This document shows, in pieces, positions 10,446 to 22,238 of a DNA stretch of 64,000 bases. Position 1 is the first letter of the stretch, and the number at the start of each line of letters is the position of its first letter. The position numbers and the translations under genes were made by a program. This stretch comes from Scatophagus argus (taxonomy: Eukaryota; Chordata; Actinopteri; Scatophagidae): positions 2,779,110-2,843,109 of the forward strand of contig NC_058503.1 in NCBI RefSeq assembly GCF_020382885.2. The letters are read 5' to 3'. The notes beneath the pieces were generated by a model. The model saw only the letters and a program-made list of their open reading frames with translations. It searched no databases and had not been told where the DNA came from.

Positions 10446-11873
10446 ATCCAGAGCAACACCACTGAACCTTTCTGTGAATATGGAAATGTATTTATTATTG
10501 ATATCTAGTCACTCAAGCGAAGTGAAATTAGTGGCTGAACAAAAGCGTTGTTCTTATGTGTTTATGTACTCAAACCTCCATGAATCATATTCTCTAACAC
10601 ACAATCATCTTCACTGTCATTATGTTATCTAAAACTACAACCCAACAGGCTTCTGTAATTCCTGCTATTATTGTTATTGATATCACAACTCAGAGTAAAA
10701 TGTCAGTCTTAAGGGCTTCAACATCCTGAATTATGAGATTATTATTATTCATTTTGTTATGAGATAATACCTGACCATTAGTTGTTATGGAGAGAATTGA
10801 TGTGGAAGGGTAAAAAAACACATCTGATCTTCAGTGCAATTCAATAAATAAGACAACTTTTTTAAGAGTTCAGTGTAGATTAGTTTTTATTGCTGGAGCA
10901 AAGAGGAACAAAACAAAGAAATTCATACTTGTGTTACCCTCAGGCATTGTTTCTTTTCTTTCTCTCAACACACAGCTGTTCCCATGACGACTTCTGTGTC
11001 ACAGCATCACAACATTTTCTAATCTCCACAATGTAACCAGAGTATTCATTTCTGTCATATTAGATTATTTTCCCAAAAAAATGCTTTATAAAAGGCATTC
11101 CAAAGAGGCCCACACTAACCTTGAACAGACTCTTTTCAGGGACAGGTACTGTCTTTCTTAATCTTTCCTGCCACAAAAATAACTTCATCATTCATTAATA
11201 TTTGACATTGTTGTATGTGAGTTTAATTATACATTTTGATTTATTAATATTATACATTGTTGTTTGTGAGTTCAATATACCTTTTGATTACACAAATTTT
11301 GATTACATACTAGAAAAATATTTCCCAGAGAATATATGATGTGATTCCATATTTGATGTGATACCATTATTATGCCATGTCCAATGTAATTCAACAAATG
11401 AACTGTCATCAAATTAAAAATATAATTTGGCTAATTTTGACGTGGCATTTTAATATCAAAATATAGATGCTGGGCCTAAGAATTCAGAAAATAAAAACAT
11501 GCATGTAAGGATGGGAAAGAAAAACAGAGGCAGAGCTATCCACTCCGTATTTAGCAGGGCCCTCTCTTTTTGCAGGTTGTACATTGTTAGGTTAAACCAT
11601 TAAATTACTGACCAATTTGACTGCTCAGTGGAAATTTCACAAACTCACAAACACCACATTTGTACCATCTAAATTTAATCACTTCTGGAACAACCCTGAG
11701 TAGTTATTTAGACACTTGGAGTGACAAAGGCATTACACATCTGAAACAAATCTTCCATAATCACAATTTGTTCAATTTTATCACTTAGTCCAGATGAACA
11801 GCATCTGGAGAGAACAAGTCATAATAAATATCTACATATTTTATTCGCCGAGATCTTCCTTCCTCAACTTTAC

Positions 11874-11904
<31 letters not shown>

Positions 11905-12906
11905 TAACAACAACAATAATAATTATACCCCTTCCTATAAACAATTAATTTCTATCCATAGCTATCCATACCATCAATAAAATATAAATTAGACTTATAT
12001 ATTACTTGTGATGCTGATGATAACTTGTAACTCATACAGTGTACTCCACTGAATGAATTTCACTGGGAAAAAAAGTTTCAAACTTGATTCTCATCAAGTA
12101 TGTCTGTCTTCATACAAAGACTCCACAATACTTCTGCCCCAGCAGGCAAGACCTCACTGACCTGTTCTGAAACTCCCAGGTGCTGCCCCAATCCTGCTCT
12201 CTGGGGTGGATGTACTTCTTGCATTCTCCATGATTTAATTATTAGGTGGCAGTAGTGTTAATCTTCATTGAAACCTGATCTACATTCATTGAAACTTCAG
12301 TTACCCTGCATTCATTGTTTTGATTACCTCGTGTTGTCCTGTTAATGTTCCATCTTTTGCCTTGCAAAAAAAACCAAAACAAACCAAACCAAACCAAACC
12401 AAAAAAAATATCTTAATTTACACAGTTTATCTGTCACTATGATATTTTGTCTCCTCTTTATTTAGACAGAAAAGACAGAAAAAGTCTATATTTTGTTTTG
12501 AATAGATCTGTTTAATTCTCAGCTTATATAAAGCAGGTCTGTGACTAAAACCTTTCATGGCGCTTGTGTGTTTCACTCAAATGTAATGTAATAATTAACA
12601 ATACTTTACTACTGTAATGAAACAAAAGAGGCAGGAATGGAAATGATGGAAGACAGTGAATGAACAATGCACAACAAACAGAGACTCATTGCAGTAGACT
12701 CATTCAGTCACTATTCACAAAATGTTCAGACAAAACATGAATACTATGCCTTTATCAGTTTCCTCATATTTAGATTTTGTACTTCACTGACATGAAGAAA
12801 TTTTCCACAACATAAAGAAATATTTCTCTATATTAAAAAATGACATGTTAGATATCTGATAATTTTGTTGTTTATTAGCCTGTTGGCTATATGTCACATT
12901 CCCTCT
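10446..12906. other. Intergenic between the convergent 3' ends of TAAR-B and TAAR-C
   Basis: 2.5 kb with no gene recognised. Contains an (ATA)n tract at 11875-11930 and an (AACC)n-like purine tract near 12368-12410. The remainder is unique-looking AT-rich sequence. Confidence 0.45.
11875..11930 (+). repeat. (ATA)n / (ACA)n microsatellite
   Basis: About ten AATA-type triplets followed by interrupted ACA/ATA triplets, seen directly. Confidence 0.85.
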
Positions 12907-14059
12907 CTACTGCATATTGATGTCACGGGAGTCAGCCTGCACTATCTTAAATGTAATAATGAGTTTGATAGATTTTCTGAACCACGAGTAGAAAAAGGCA
13001 TAGATCAGAGGATTTAGACAGGAGTTAAAATAGAACAGACATATTATAAAGGCGGAAGTTGAGGCATTAAACATTGTGTCTTGGCCTGTGAGGGCAACCC
13101 CAAAATACGGGCAGACACATATCAGAAACACAACTACAACAACACCAAGAGTAGTGGCTGCTTTCATCTCAGATTTCCTAGCAGTTACTGTCTCAGAATG
13201 CTGGAAAGCGACAGCTACAATGTGGGAGCGCATGGCACGAGCCTGAGACACAGCCACCACAAACACTCTCATATACAGAACTACAATGACAGTGACTGGA
13301 CCAATGAAGGACACAAATAGATCTGCAAGTCCTGAAACATAATCAATAACAATCACACACTCTCCAGTGCAGGAGTTATATCTTCCTGGTTGTTTCAGGT
13401 TATCCTTCAGCAGTACAATGTGACAGAAAGCAGAACACATCCAACACAGACAAATACAGAACTTAACTCTTTTTTGAGTGACTTTGGTGGTGTAATGTAA
13501 AGGGTCACAAATAGCCACATAGCGGTCAACTGATATGAGAACCATGGTGCCTGCTGAGGTCGAGGTAACAATGTAGGCCAAAACATAATACACAATACAC
13601 ATCTGGTCACCAAGAAACCAGCAACCATCAATGAGGATAATCTGAAACACCATTAGGAAGCCCACAAAGCAGTCTGAGACAGCGAGAGAGAGGAGGAGGG
13701 AGTTGGTTGGGGTGTGGAGCTGCCTGAAGCGAAAAGAGAGCAACATGCTTTAGATTAATTGTTGTATTAGCATTCTAGCAGATAAAAGCCTTTCATAAAC
13801 ATGAAACTCTTCCTTCACAGTCTGAGATTCCACAGTTATATTCTGTACATTTAACAGCTTCATGAATTGGTCAAATAATTGCCCACCTGAAGTGTGAAAC
13901 TGAGATGATGACCAGCAGGTTGAGAGTTACAGTGAGCAGAGAGATAGAGAACAACATCGTGTAAGTGAGTATGGACACAGAGTGAGAATGCATGTTCTTC
14001 TTGCAGGAGGAGTTTAGTTGTGGAAAACAGAGTTCAGCTTCATCATAGGTTTTCATCAT
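12907..14059 (-). CDS. TAAR-C: two-exon trace amine-associated receptor lacking Asp3.32
   Basis: Minus strand. Exon 1 is 14059-13887 and exon 2 is 13723-12907, giving 329 residues (328 if the second of two tandem ATGs, at 14056, is used; MKTYDEAELCFPQ aligns best with METLEEAE...). The 163-bp intron has a normal GT donor (AG|GTGGGC) and AG acceptor, phase 2, in HFR|QLHTPTN. Motifs: DRYVAICDPLHY, SEMKAATTLG, NSCLNPLIYAFFYSWF, sequon NSSC. Position 3.32 is Ala107 instead of Asp; Asp192 is at 5.42; 6.48 is Val and 7.40 is Cys. The ligand is probably amine-like through Asp5.42, which is inferred. This is the only intact inverted gene among A-G. The leader carries CAGCAGCTTCTGCTCCC as in other members. 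Confidence 0.88.
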
Positions 14060-14575
14060 TAGAAAGAAGGGAGCAGAAGCTGCTGAACACCTTCAGCCTT
14101 CTGCCAGAAGCTCTTTGTCATATGACCACTTTATCTCTTTCCTTTTTCTAAACCCCTCCTCCCTCTTTCCATCTGTTGACATTTTTTTGTTACAGTGATT
14201 GAACTTTACTCTTCTTACTTCTTTATCCATTTATATATCAGACTATTTCCTCCATTTAATTTTTCTTTGTTGTGCACAAGTCAGAGCAGATTTTGTTATT
14301 AGCAGTGTATTAATGATTACAAAGATAATCACTATTTGTGATAAAATATTGACAAATAATGTCATTTACAGGGCACTACCCTGTTACCAAGGAAGATTAA
14401 AAACTGGAAAAACAGTCTCAATCAGATGTTCACTGAGATTTGTCAATGTCTGAGAGATATTAACACTTGTCAAGTGAACAGTGAAGAAAGAATCCAAGCA
14501 CTTGCTGTAAGAATTCAGCAGTTGTCACACCAAAATGCAAATAATGACAAACACAAGCAAAGCAATAGCACAGGT

Positions 14576-14608
<33 letters not shown>

Positions 14609-14792
14609 GGGAGATAGATAGAGAGAGAAAGAGTAAAGACAAACAACAAAAGGGAGAACAATGTGGTCTAACGTGTCCAACAAAGAGATGGACCAAACTA
14701 AAGATGATTGTGGATATCTAAGGAAGGTTTAGGCATGTTAGTAAAAGAAAAAAAAGAGAAGAAGAAGATGATAAAGCAGGGAGGATCCTGTA
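14060..14792. other. Intergenic 5' flank of TAAR-C
   Basis: Contains a (GT)n tract at 14576-14606 and, near TAAR-C, the minus-strand motifs GGGAGGAGGGG and GAGATAAAG that recur upstream of several paralogues. No gene recognised. Confidence 0.4.
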
Positions 14793-14975
14793 AAGATTCA
14801 AGATTCAAGAGTCTTTATTGTCATTATGCAAGCATAACGAAATTTTGTGAAAATTCTCAGCTTATAGGCACACGTATAAATAGCACAAAATACTTAAAAG
14901 GGACACTTAAGAAAAATGTCAAGTAAAATAGATAAAGTGCACTTAGTGCCAGTCTATGGTATGCTGTGAGTGTTC

Positions 14976-15006
<31 letters not shown>

Positions 15007-15010
15007 GGAA
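14793..15010 (-). mobile_element. LINE 3'-end fragment (minus), with adjoining (TG)n
   Basis: AAGATTCAAGATTCAAGAGT followed by CTTTATTGTCATTATGCAAG and TAACGAAATTT is, reversed, a LINE tail ending in AATAAAGACTC and short tandem repeats of TCTTGAA. This kind of tail is common in fish CR1/L2-like elements. A (TG)n tract lies at 14979-15007. Only the 3' tail is present, so the family call is tentative. Confidence 0.5.
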
Positions 15011-15084
15011 GGTGTGTGTATGTGGCTAGAGGGGGCGAGGGGGGCATGTGTGAAGTTTCTGTAGGGGGGTGGGATTTGAGTGTT

Positions 15085-15455
15085 TCACTGCAGAAGCGCA
15101 TTTGTGAGGTCAGACACGTGTTGGATGAGAAGGGCTGGCTCGCAGTCTTTGCTCTAATGTATTCCAAAGGTTTTATCGAGTTGGATTCTGTGCTGGCCGG
15201 TCAAGTTCTTCCACAACAAATCATCCATGTCTTTATGGACCTTACTTTGTGCACTGGTGTGCGGTCATGTTGGAACAGGAAGGGGCTATCCCTAAACTGT
15301 TCCCACCAAGTTGGGAGCATGGACCTGTTAAAAATCTCTTGGTATGCTGAAGCATTCAGAGTTCCTTTTACCGTAGAGCAGTGGAGATGCGTTCTAAGGG
15401 GCCTGAACTAAGGGGCCGAGCCCAGCTCCTGAAGAACAACCCCACACCATAATCC
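15085..15455 (-). mobile_element. Tc1-like transposase fragment (minus)
   Basis: The minus strand reads GTLNASAYQEI, MLPTWWEQF, SPFLFQHDRTPVHK and VRSIKTWM. These are the Tc1/mariner DDE-transposase region around the second catalytic Asp (FQHDxxPxHK). The segment is frame-broken and lacks terminal inverted repeats. A second Tc1 fragment of similar type is at 35130-35680 on the plus strand. The fragment abuts the RTE-like LINE on its right. Confidence 0.75.
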
Positions 15456-18400
15456 CCCCCGGGTCCCGTGGGCACAGACCTGGATACCAGACGCCAACCC
15501 CGCGTCCCAACCCCGGGCCTGGCTCCAGGCTGAGGCCCCAGTAATGCCAATCCGGGCGACGTACACGTCCTTGTTTTCATGTCCTTCATTAGAGGATTTT
15601 GAACCGCTCTTAGTCAGACCTGTCACCTAGAACCTGCTTGCCTTGGGACACCCTACCAGGGGCATTAAGCCCCCACAACATAGCCCCTAAGATCATTCAG
15701 GTGCTCAAAACCCACCACCACGTTAAGGTAGCGGTTCAATGAGGGCCACTACACAAATAATAATACTAATAACCTCATAATACAATAATAATTAAAATTA
15801 TGACAGAATAATTAATTCCAAGAAAAACAATACTTTTTCTAAACACCATTTATTTTAAGGCTTTTTCCCCCCATGCAGTCAATTAAAAAATAATAAATGA
15901 AGGTTGGACAAAAAAAAAAAAAAAAAAAAAAAGAGCCTGAGCTAGTGCGGGAAATTCAGCGATACTGGCTAGAGATAGTGAGGCTCACTTCCATGCACAG
16001 CCTGAGCTCTGGAGCCTAACTCCTGGAGAGAGACTGGACTCACGTCTACTCTGGAGTCATCCATGGTGTGATGCGGCGAGCTGGTGTAGGCTTGCTTATA
16101 GCCCCCCAGCTCAGCTGCCATGTGTTGGAGTTCTCCCTGGCGAATGAGAGAGTCGTTCCCCTGCGCCTTTGGATCGGGGATAGGCCTCTCACTGTTGGCT
16201 CGGCCGGACAGCAGTGTAGAGTACCCGGCTTCCTTGGAGTCCCTGGGAAAGGTACTGGAATGTGCTCTGAACAGGGATTCCATAGTTCTATTGGGGGATT
16301 TCAATGCCCACATGGGCGATGACAGTGACACCTGGAGGGGCATGACTGGGAGGAACGGCCTCGCTGATGTGAGTGGTGTTCTGTTGTTGGACTTCTGTGC
16401 TAGTCACCGCTTCTCCATAACAAACACCATGTTCATGCATAAGGGTGTCCATCGGTGCACATGGCACAGGACACCCTGGGCTGGAGGTCAATGATCGACT
16501 TCATGGTCGTGTCATCCGGCCTTCGGCCAAATGTTTTGGGCACTCGGGTGAAGACAGGGGCTGAGCTGTCAACTGATCACCACCTGAAGGAGAAAGACGG
16601 ACAGACTTGGCAGGCTCAAACGCATTGTGAGGGTCTGCTGGGAACGTCTGGCGGAACCCTCCTTCAACTCACACCTCCGGGAGAACTTTGACCAGATCCC
16701 GAGGGAGGCTGGGGACACTGAGTCCGAGCAGACCATGTTCTCCACCTCCATTGTGGAAGCTGCTGTTCAGAGCCGTGGTCGTAAGGTCACTGCTGCTTGT
16801 CAAGGAGTCCTATCGAGCCTGGTTGGCTTGTAGGACCCCCGAGCCAGCTGACGGGTATTGGAGGGCCAAGCGTGCTGCAGCCCGAGCGGTTGTGGAAGCA
16901 AAAACTGGGGTCTGGGAGGAGTTTGGGGAGACCATGGAGGAAGTCGACCTCAAGGAAATTCTGGCAAAACGTCCGGCGCCTCAGGAGGGGGAAGCAGTGC
17001 CCTGCTGTCTACAGTGGAAGTGGGGAGCTTCTGACTTCGACTGGGGATATTGTTGGAAGGTGGAAGGAATACTTCGAGTATCTCCTCAATCCTGCTGACG
17101 CGTCTTCCATTATGGAAGCAGAGGCTGGAGATTCTGAGCCCGATCCACTCATTACCCAAGCCGAAGTCACTGAGGTAGTTGGGAAGCTCCTCAGTGGCAG
17201 AGCACCAGGAGTGGATGAGATCCGTCCTGGGTACCTTAAGGCTCTGGATGTTGTGGGGCTGTCTTGGTTGGCACAACTCTGCAGCATTGCGTGTCAGTCA
17301 GGGACAGCGCCTTTGGACTAGCAGACCGGGGAGGTGGTCCCTCTTTTCAAGAAGGGGGACCGGAGGGTGTGCTCCAACTACAGAGGAATCACACTCCTTA
17401 GTAGTCCCTGGGAAAGTCTATTCCAGGGTACTGGAGAGAAGAATCCGGTGGATAGTCAAACCTCGGATCCAAGAGGAACAATGCGGTTTTCTCCCTGGTC
17501 GTGGAACACTGGACCAACTCTATACTCTCTGCAGGGTGCTTGAGGGTTCATATGAGTTTACATGTACATTGCCGGTCTACATGTATTGGGGACTTGGAGA
17601 AGGCATTCGACTCTGTTCCCCACAGCATCCTGTGGGAGGTGCTCCGGGAGTATGGTGTCCGGGGCCCCGGGGCTGTGCAGTCTCTGTACTCCCAGAGCAG
17701 GAATCTGGTCCACATTGCCAGCAGTAAGTCAGACCTGTTCCCAGTGCACATTGGACTCTGGCAGGACTGCCCTTTGTCACCGGTCCTGTTCATTATTTTT
17801 ATGGACAGGATTTCTAGGCGCAGCCAGGGGCCAGAGGGTGTTTGGTTTGGATTTCAGGATACAGGATTTCATCTGCGTTTTGCGGATGTTGTTGTCCTGT
17901 TGGCTTCTTCAAGCCAAGACCTTCAGCATGCGCTGGGGAGGTTTGCAGTTGAGTGCGAAGCAGCTGGGATGAGAATCAGCACCACCACATCAGAGGCCAT
18001 GGTTTTCGACTGGAAAAAGGTGGTCTGCCCCCTCCAGGTTGGAGGAGAGTTCCTGCCTTGAGTGAGGGAAGATGGGAGCTATAGATTGACAGGCGCATCG
18101 GTGCAGCAACAGCAGTAATGCGGCCGTTGTATCGGTCCGTCGTGGTAAAGAGGGAGCCAAGCCGTAAGGTGAAGGTCTCAATTTACCAGTCAATCTCCTA
18201 CCGTCAACCATTGGTCATGAACTTTGAGTCATGACCGAAAGAATGGGGTCTCGGATACAAGCAGCTGAAATGAGCTTCCTCCGCAGGGTGGCTCCCTTAG
18301 AGATAGGGTGAGGAGCTCTGTCACCCGGGAGGAACTCGGAGAAGAGCCGCTGCTCCTCCACATCGAGAGGAGCCAGTTGAGGTGGATCTGGCATCTGTTT

Positions 18401-18592
18401 CGGATTCCTCCTGGATGCCTTCCTGGGGAGGTGTTCCTGGTATGCCCTACTGGGAGAAGGCCCCAAGGAAGACCCAGGACACGCTGGAGGGACTATCTCA
18501 CTCAGCTGGCCTGGGAACGCCTTGGGGTCCACCCGGAAGAGCTGGAGGAAGGCATTTTGCATTACATGCAGAGTCTGAGCTGATCTACCCAT
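15456..18592 (+). mobile_element. Degenerate RTE-like LINE (endonuclease plus reverse transcriptase)
   Basis: Plus-strand non-LTR retrotransposon of the RTE/BovB-like type. The 5' leader (15456-15740) is followed by about 220 bp of AT-rich DNA with a poly-A run (15910-15932) that looks foreign. Coding pieces then follow in order: APE endonuclease [16 protein letters not shown] (about 16290), GAELSTDHH, YRAWLACRTPEPADGYW, SGELLTSTGDIVGRWKEYF, APGVDEIRPGYLKAL, reverse-transcriptase pieces EQCGFLPGRGTLDQLYTL, LEKAFDSVPHSILWEVL, CPLSPVLFIIFMDRISRR, and the C-terminal RSQLRWIWHLFRIPPG, RGRPRTRWRDYLTQLAWERLG. The F/YADD box reads FADV. The reading frame changes repeatedly and stops intervene, so it is inactive. 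It ends about 190 bp before TAAR-D. It may be of the Rex3 family, which also belongs to RTE. Confidence 0.8.
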
Positions 18593-18779
18593 CACTGCTG
18601 TGTATATTTAGCTCCAGTTGCTGCAGAGGAGGAGGAGGGACCTCAGTATCGTAGAAAGCAAATCAGCTGTAGTAGGGACAAGGGAATGAAGAAGAGAGAA
18701 GTTAAATCAGCTCTATAGAGAGGTTTGATCACAAAGCTGCCAAGGCTCAGCAGCCTGTCCACATCCTTTTTCTCTGATG
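18593..18779 (+). promoter_or_regulatory. Proximal flank of TAAR-D, duplicated ahead of TAAR-E
   Basis: Shares GAGGAGGAGG, an AGTAGGGACAAGGG-like block, GTTAAATCA, CTCTATAGAG (18711-18720, TATA-like; TCTATAAAGG in TAAR-E) and CTGCCAAGGCTCAGCAGCCT (18738-18757) with the TAAR-E flank. CAGCAGC lies 32 bp before the ATG in both genes. A promoter role is inferred from conservation and position only. Confidence 0.4.
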
Positions 18780-19989
18780 ATGGAGACTCTGGAAGAAAGT
18801 GAACTCTGCTTTCCACAACTCTTCAACACCTCTTGTAGGAAGCTAAAACGCCCACACACTGAGACAGTGTTTATCTATGCACTGCTGGCCTTCATTTCTC
18901 TGCTCACTACCACTCTCAACCTGCTGGTCATCATCTCCATCACCCATTTCAAGTAGTGAAAATTCAGTCAGTTCATGAAAGTGACAGTCATACTGAAATT
19001 AATGATTCACGGAAAGAAAACAAATTTGCTTTTTAAAATTTATTTATGTTGATTTACAATTTCAACCATTTTTTTATATTTTTACTTTATTGTTTGTTTC
19101 ATGTCTGGAAAAATATTTGAATGTAATCATAACTGATTCAGCCTACATGAAATATATGATGTCTTTCTTTCAATCCAGGCAGCTCCACACTCCTACCAAC
19201 TTCCTCATCCTCTCCTTGGCTGTCTCAGATTTCTTCGTGGGCCTCCTGATGTCCTTTCAGATTCTCCTCACAGATGGCTGCTGGGTTCTTGGTGACCGCA
19301 TGTGTGCTTTGTTTTGCATTTTAGATTTCATTAGCACTTCTTCCTCAGTAGGAACCATGGTCCTCATATCAGTTGACCGCTATGTAGCTATTTGTGATCC
19401 TCTGCATTACTTCAGTAAAATTACTGTGAGAGAAGCAACAATCTGTATTTGTCTTTGTTGGGTCTGCTCTGTTCTATACAACGGTCTCATAATGAAGGAG
19501 AACTTGAAACAACCAGGCAGGTATAATTCCTGCACTGGAGAGTGTGTGGTTGTCATTAACTACATTGCAAGTGTTGCTGACCTTATTTTGACTTTTATTG
19601 GTCCTGTCACTGTCATCATAGTTCTGTATATGAGAGTATTTGTTGTGGCTGTGTTTCAGGCTCGTGCCATGAGGTCTCACATTACAGCTGTCACACTATC
19701 AGAGACTGTGCCTGCTAAGAAATCAGAGATGAAAGCAGCGAGGACTCTTGGCATCATTGTTATTGTGTTTCTGATATGCCTTTGCCCATATTACTGTTCC
19801 TCTCTTGTAGGCCAGAACACGTTGTTTAGCATTACATCTGTGCCCTTAGAAACCTGGCTCTTCTATATTAACTCTTGTTTAAACCCATTAATCTATGCTT
19901 TTTGCTATCCTTGGTTTAGAAAATCAATTAAACTCATTGTAACATTTAAGATACTTCATCCTGACTCCTGTGAGGCCAACATATTGTAG
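18780..19989 (+). CDS. TAAR-D: two-exon trace amine-associated receptor with Asp3.32 and Asp5.42
   Basis: Exon 1 is 18780-18952 (METLEESELCFPQ, sequon NTSC; another in-frame ATG lies directly upstream at 18777). Exon 2 is 19179-19989, giving 327 residues. The 226-bp intron is GT-AG (AA|GTAGTG), phase 2, joining THF[K]QLHTPTN. Motifs: DRYVAICDPLHY, SEMKAARTLG, NSCLNPLIYAFCYPWF. Asp107 is at 3.32, Asp192 at 5.42, Leu at 6.48, Trp at 7.40. The C-terminus is DSCEANIL. It is the tandem sister of TAAR-E: TM4 to TM6 are almost identical in both, whereas TM1-3 and the last loop differ, which suggests gene conversion. An AATAAA lies only 24 bp after the stop (20013-20018). The ligand is inferred to be amine-like, possibly with two amino groups. 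Confidence 0.88.
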
Positions 19990-22085
19990 AGACAGACATC
20001 TTTTCTGTGAAAAATAAATCAAGGTTTGGTTAAATGTTTATTTATGTCATTTAATTTACAAATCACACTGGCCTGTGCAAATGTAAAATATGTCACTTGT
20101 ATTTTATAACGCTCATATCACAGAAATATAGAGAAGGTGTGATTATGTGTCATGCTCTTCATTTTTTATATACAGTTACTTCCATATACTGTGTAACGTA
20201 CTACTACTTTCATTGTCTGCCTTTCATGGTCACCTGTTAACTCTAGCTCATACACATCCTCTGTGTTATATGCATGATATAGCTTGTTGTGAGTGAGAGG
20301 GCTCTGTATTAGTCAAATATTGAAAAACGAATTTCAAATTTATTTTCAAGATAACCCCAATATCGATTTGCTCAAAATAAATTTCAACCAAAAGCATCAA
20401 TTTTTGGTAATAAACCCATGAAGGTAACATTTTAATGTGCTTTATGAGCACACTTTAAACTCTTTGGGTGGTTTCAAACAAACTCAAGTTTGTTTACTTG
20501 GTTACTGTGGTTTGTTTGAGCTGATGTGAAAGCTGTCAGTCAAACCCTGGTGCAAACCAAACAACTAAACCTGAACTGCTTCAATAGGTGATTCTGAAGA
20601 GTTGACCAATGACTGCATGGTAATAAGCCACATTGCTTTGCTGTACAAGATGCCTTGTTACTTCCTCATTCTATGTATTCATAACATGCTGCTGATTTAC
20701 AGAGTAATAACACTGATAATGTTTATAGTTATTCCTTTGTCAGCTCTTTGTGACACCAAAGAACATAAGTACACACATCAGAAATCCAACACGACTCGGT
20801 TTAGATGTGCAATCAGCTTCTGTTGGTTGGAGAAGGCAAAATGTGGTTCCATATGTATGTATGTACTAAATGCACAGTTTCATGTGGTAACCGAAATTAT
20901 AACCTGAAAATTGGATCTGAACAGCATAAGATAAAGAATTCTGATAAATGTCATAGTGAACTGACTTTTTAACTGCATTATGAGACTGAAACATTATATT
21001 TATTAAAAACATAAATGTGGTGTATGTATTAACAGGAAAGTGCTGCATTTAAAAATAATCATTTAATACTGTTGAAATCCTACTGTAAAGTGAATGCAGT
21101 CATTCACAGGCTGCCTTGTCTAGTTATTCCTAACCTAAATTATATTTCCTCATTATGTACAATGTGTGTCACTAGATTTCATTCATGAACAAATGCTGTC
21201 ATAAATGTCTCTTGTTTGCAAAACTCCTCATTGTACTTGAAACTTGATGTCCTAAGGACTGCCTTAAGAGTTAACCAAGTGGAAACATCCCGAATATCCA
21301 GTCCCGTGATTTTGCAGTACCAGTGGAGGTCACATTGAGCATTTCAGATATATTGACATCTTTGGCTCTTTGTGAGTGAACTGATGTGTATGGTGAAATC
21401 GAAAAGAGATGAGCAGATGATACCGAAACTCAGAAGGTTGTGTCAGTCCCGTGACATGCACACTTTCAGTGCATCATGCAGGAGCTTGTGTCATATAAAG
21501 CCAATTTCTGTTCGACCAGCAGTCTTGACAGGTTGAGGAGACCAACCTTTACCACAGCCTATCTCTGCACACTAGGTATGCCCAGGTCATAAAAGAGTTG
21601 ATGTGCGTATATATGTACAGGGCATGGCAGTGGAATTTGGTTTTTTTTTTGGGGGGGGGGGGGGGTTTCCTGACATGTCAACAGGATCTAACGTTATTTA
21701 AAGCACCGAAAAGATCACCCACATACAGTAAAATAGTTTGGATTAAAGCAGTTGTCCTCCTGATAAATCTTGGGCTCCATCAGGGTTATCTAGAAAACCT
21801 ATTGGGCTTTTATCAAGTTAAAAGTTAAGCTGCTTCCTCTGAACCATCAAGTTTATAATTATTAATAATGGTGTTAATATTTATATAATATTTATAACTA
21901 CAGCTTGTAGTTTTGGTACTTAAATATACCATATTTGTTTGAAACTGAAAGGAAATAAACTATTAAGATGGGTGGCAGTTGTAAAGTGGATTATTTCTGC
22001 ATTACATACAGATTTGGATGAACTCAGAGCTGATCCGGGCATCATCATTGTTCACATTTAGCCCACAAGTCCTGGGTACTATGAA
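19990..22085. other. Intergenic between sister genes TAAR-D and TAAR-E
   Basis: The first 470 bases are the TAAR-D copy of a flank also found after TAAR-E (blocks GATAACCCCAATAT, TTTGCTCAAA, AGCATCAATTT). It includes ACATTTTAATGTGCTTTATG at about 20427-20446, which is the empty counterpart of the MITE site at 23742. A T/G homopolymer run lies at about 21637-21666. No gene recognised in the rest. Confidence 0.5.
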
Positions 22086-22171
22086 AGAGGAGGAGGAGCT
22101 TCAGTTTGATAGAAAGAAAAAACTGTTGTAATAGGGACAAGGGGATGAAGAGGGGAAGAGTTAAATCATCT

Positions 22172-22179
22172 CTATAAAG
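22172..22179 (+). promoter_or_regulatory. Candidate TATA box of TAAR-E
   Basis: CTATAAAG, 67 bp before the TAAR-E ATG. It is followed by CAGCAGC at 22207-22213, in the same layout as TAAR-D, F and G. This is a sequence pattern only; no transcription start is known. Confidence 0.35.
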
Positions 22180-22238
22180 GAGTTTGGTCACAAAGCTGCC
22201 AAGGCTCAGCAGCCTGTCCACTTTGTTTATTTCTGATG

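Noticed and set aside
19090-19178. Start codons in the introns of TAAR-D, E, F, G and H giving exon-2-only proteins
   Set aside because: Such proteins would lack TM1. The conserved exon 1 plus in-frame phase-2 join is a better model for every gene.
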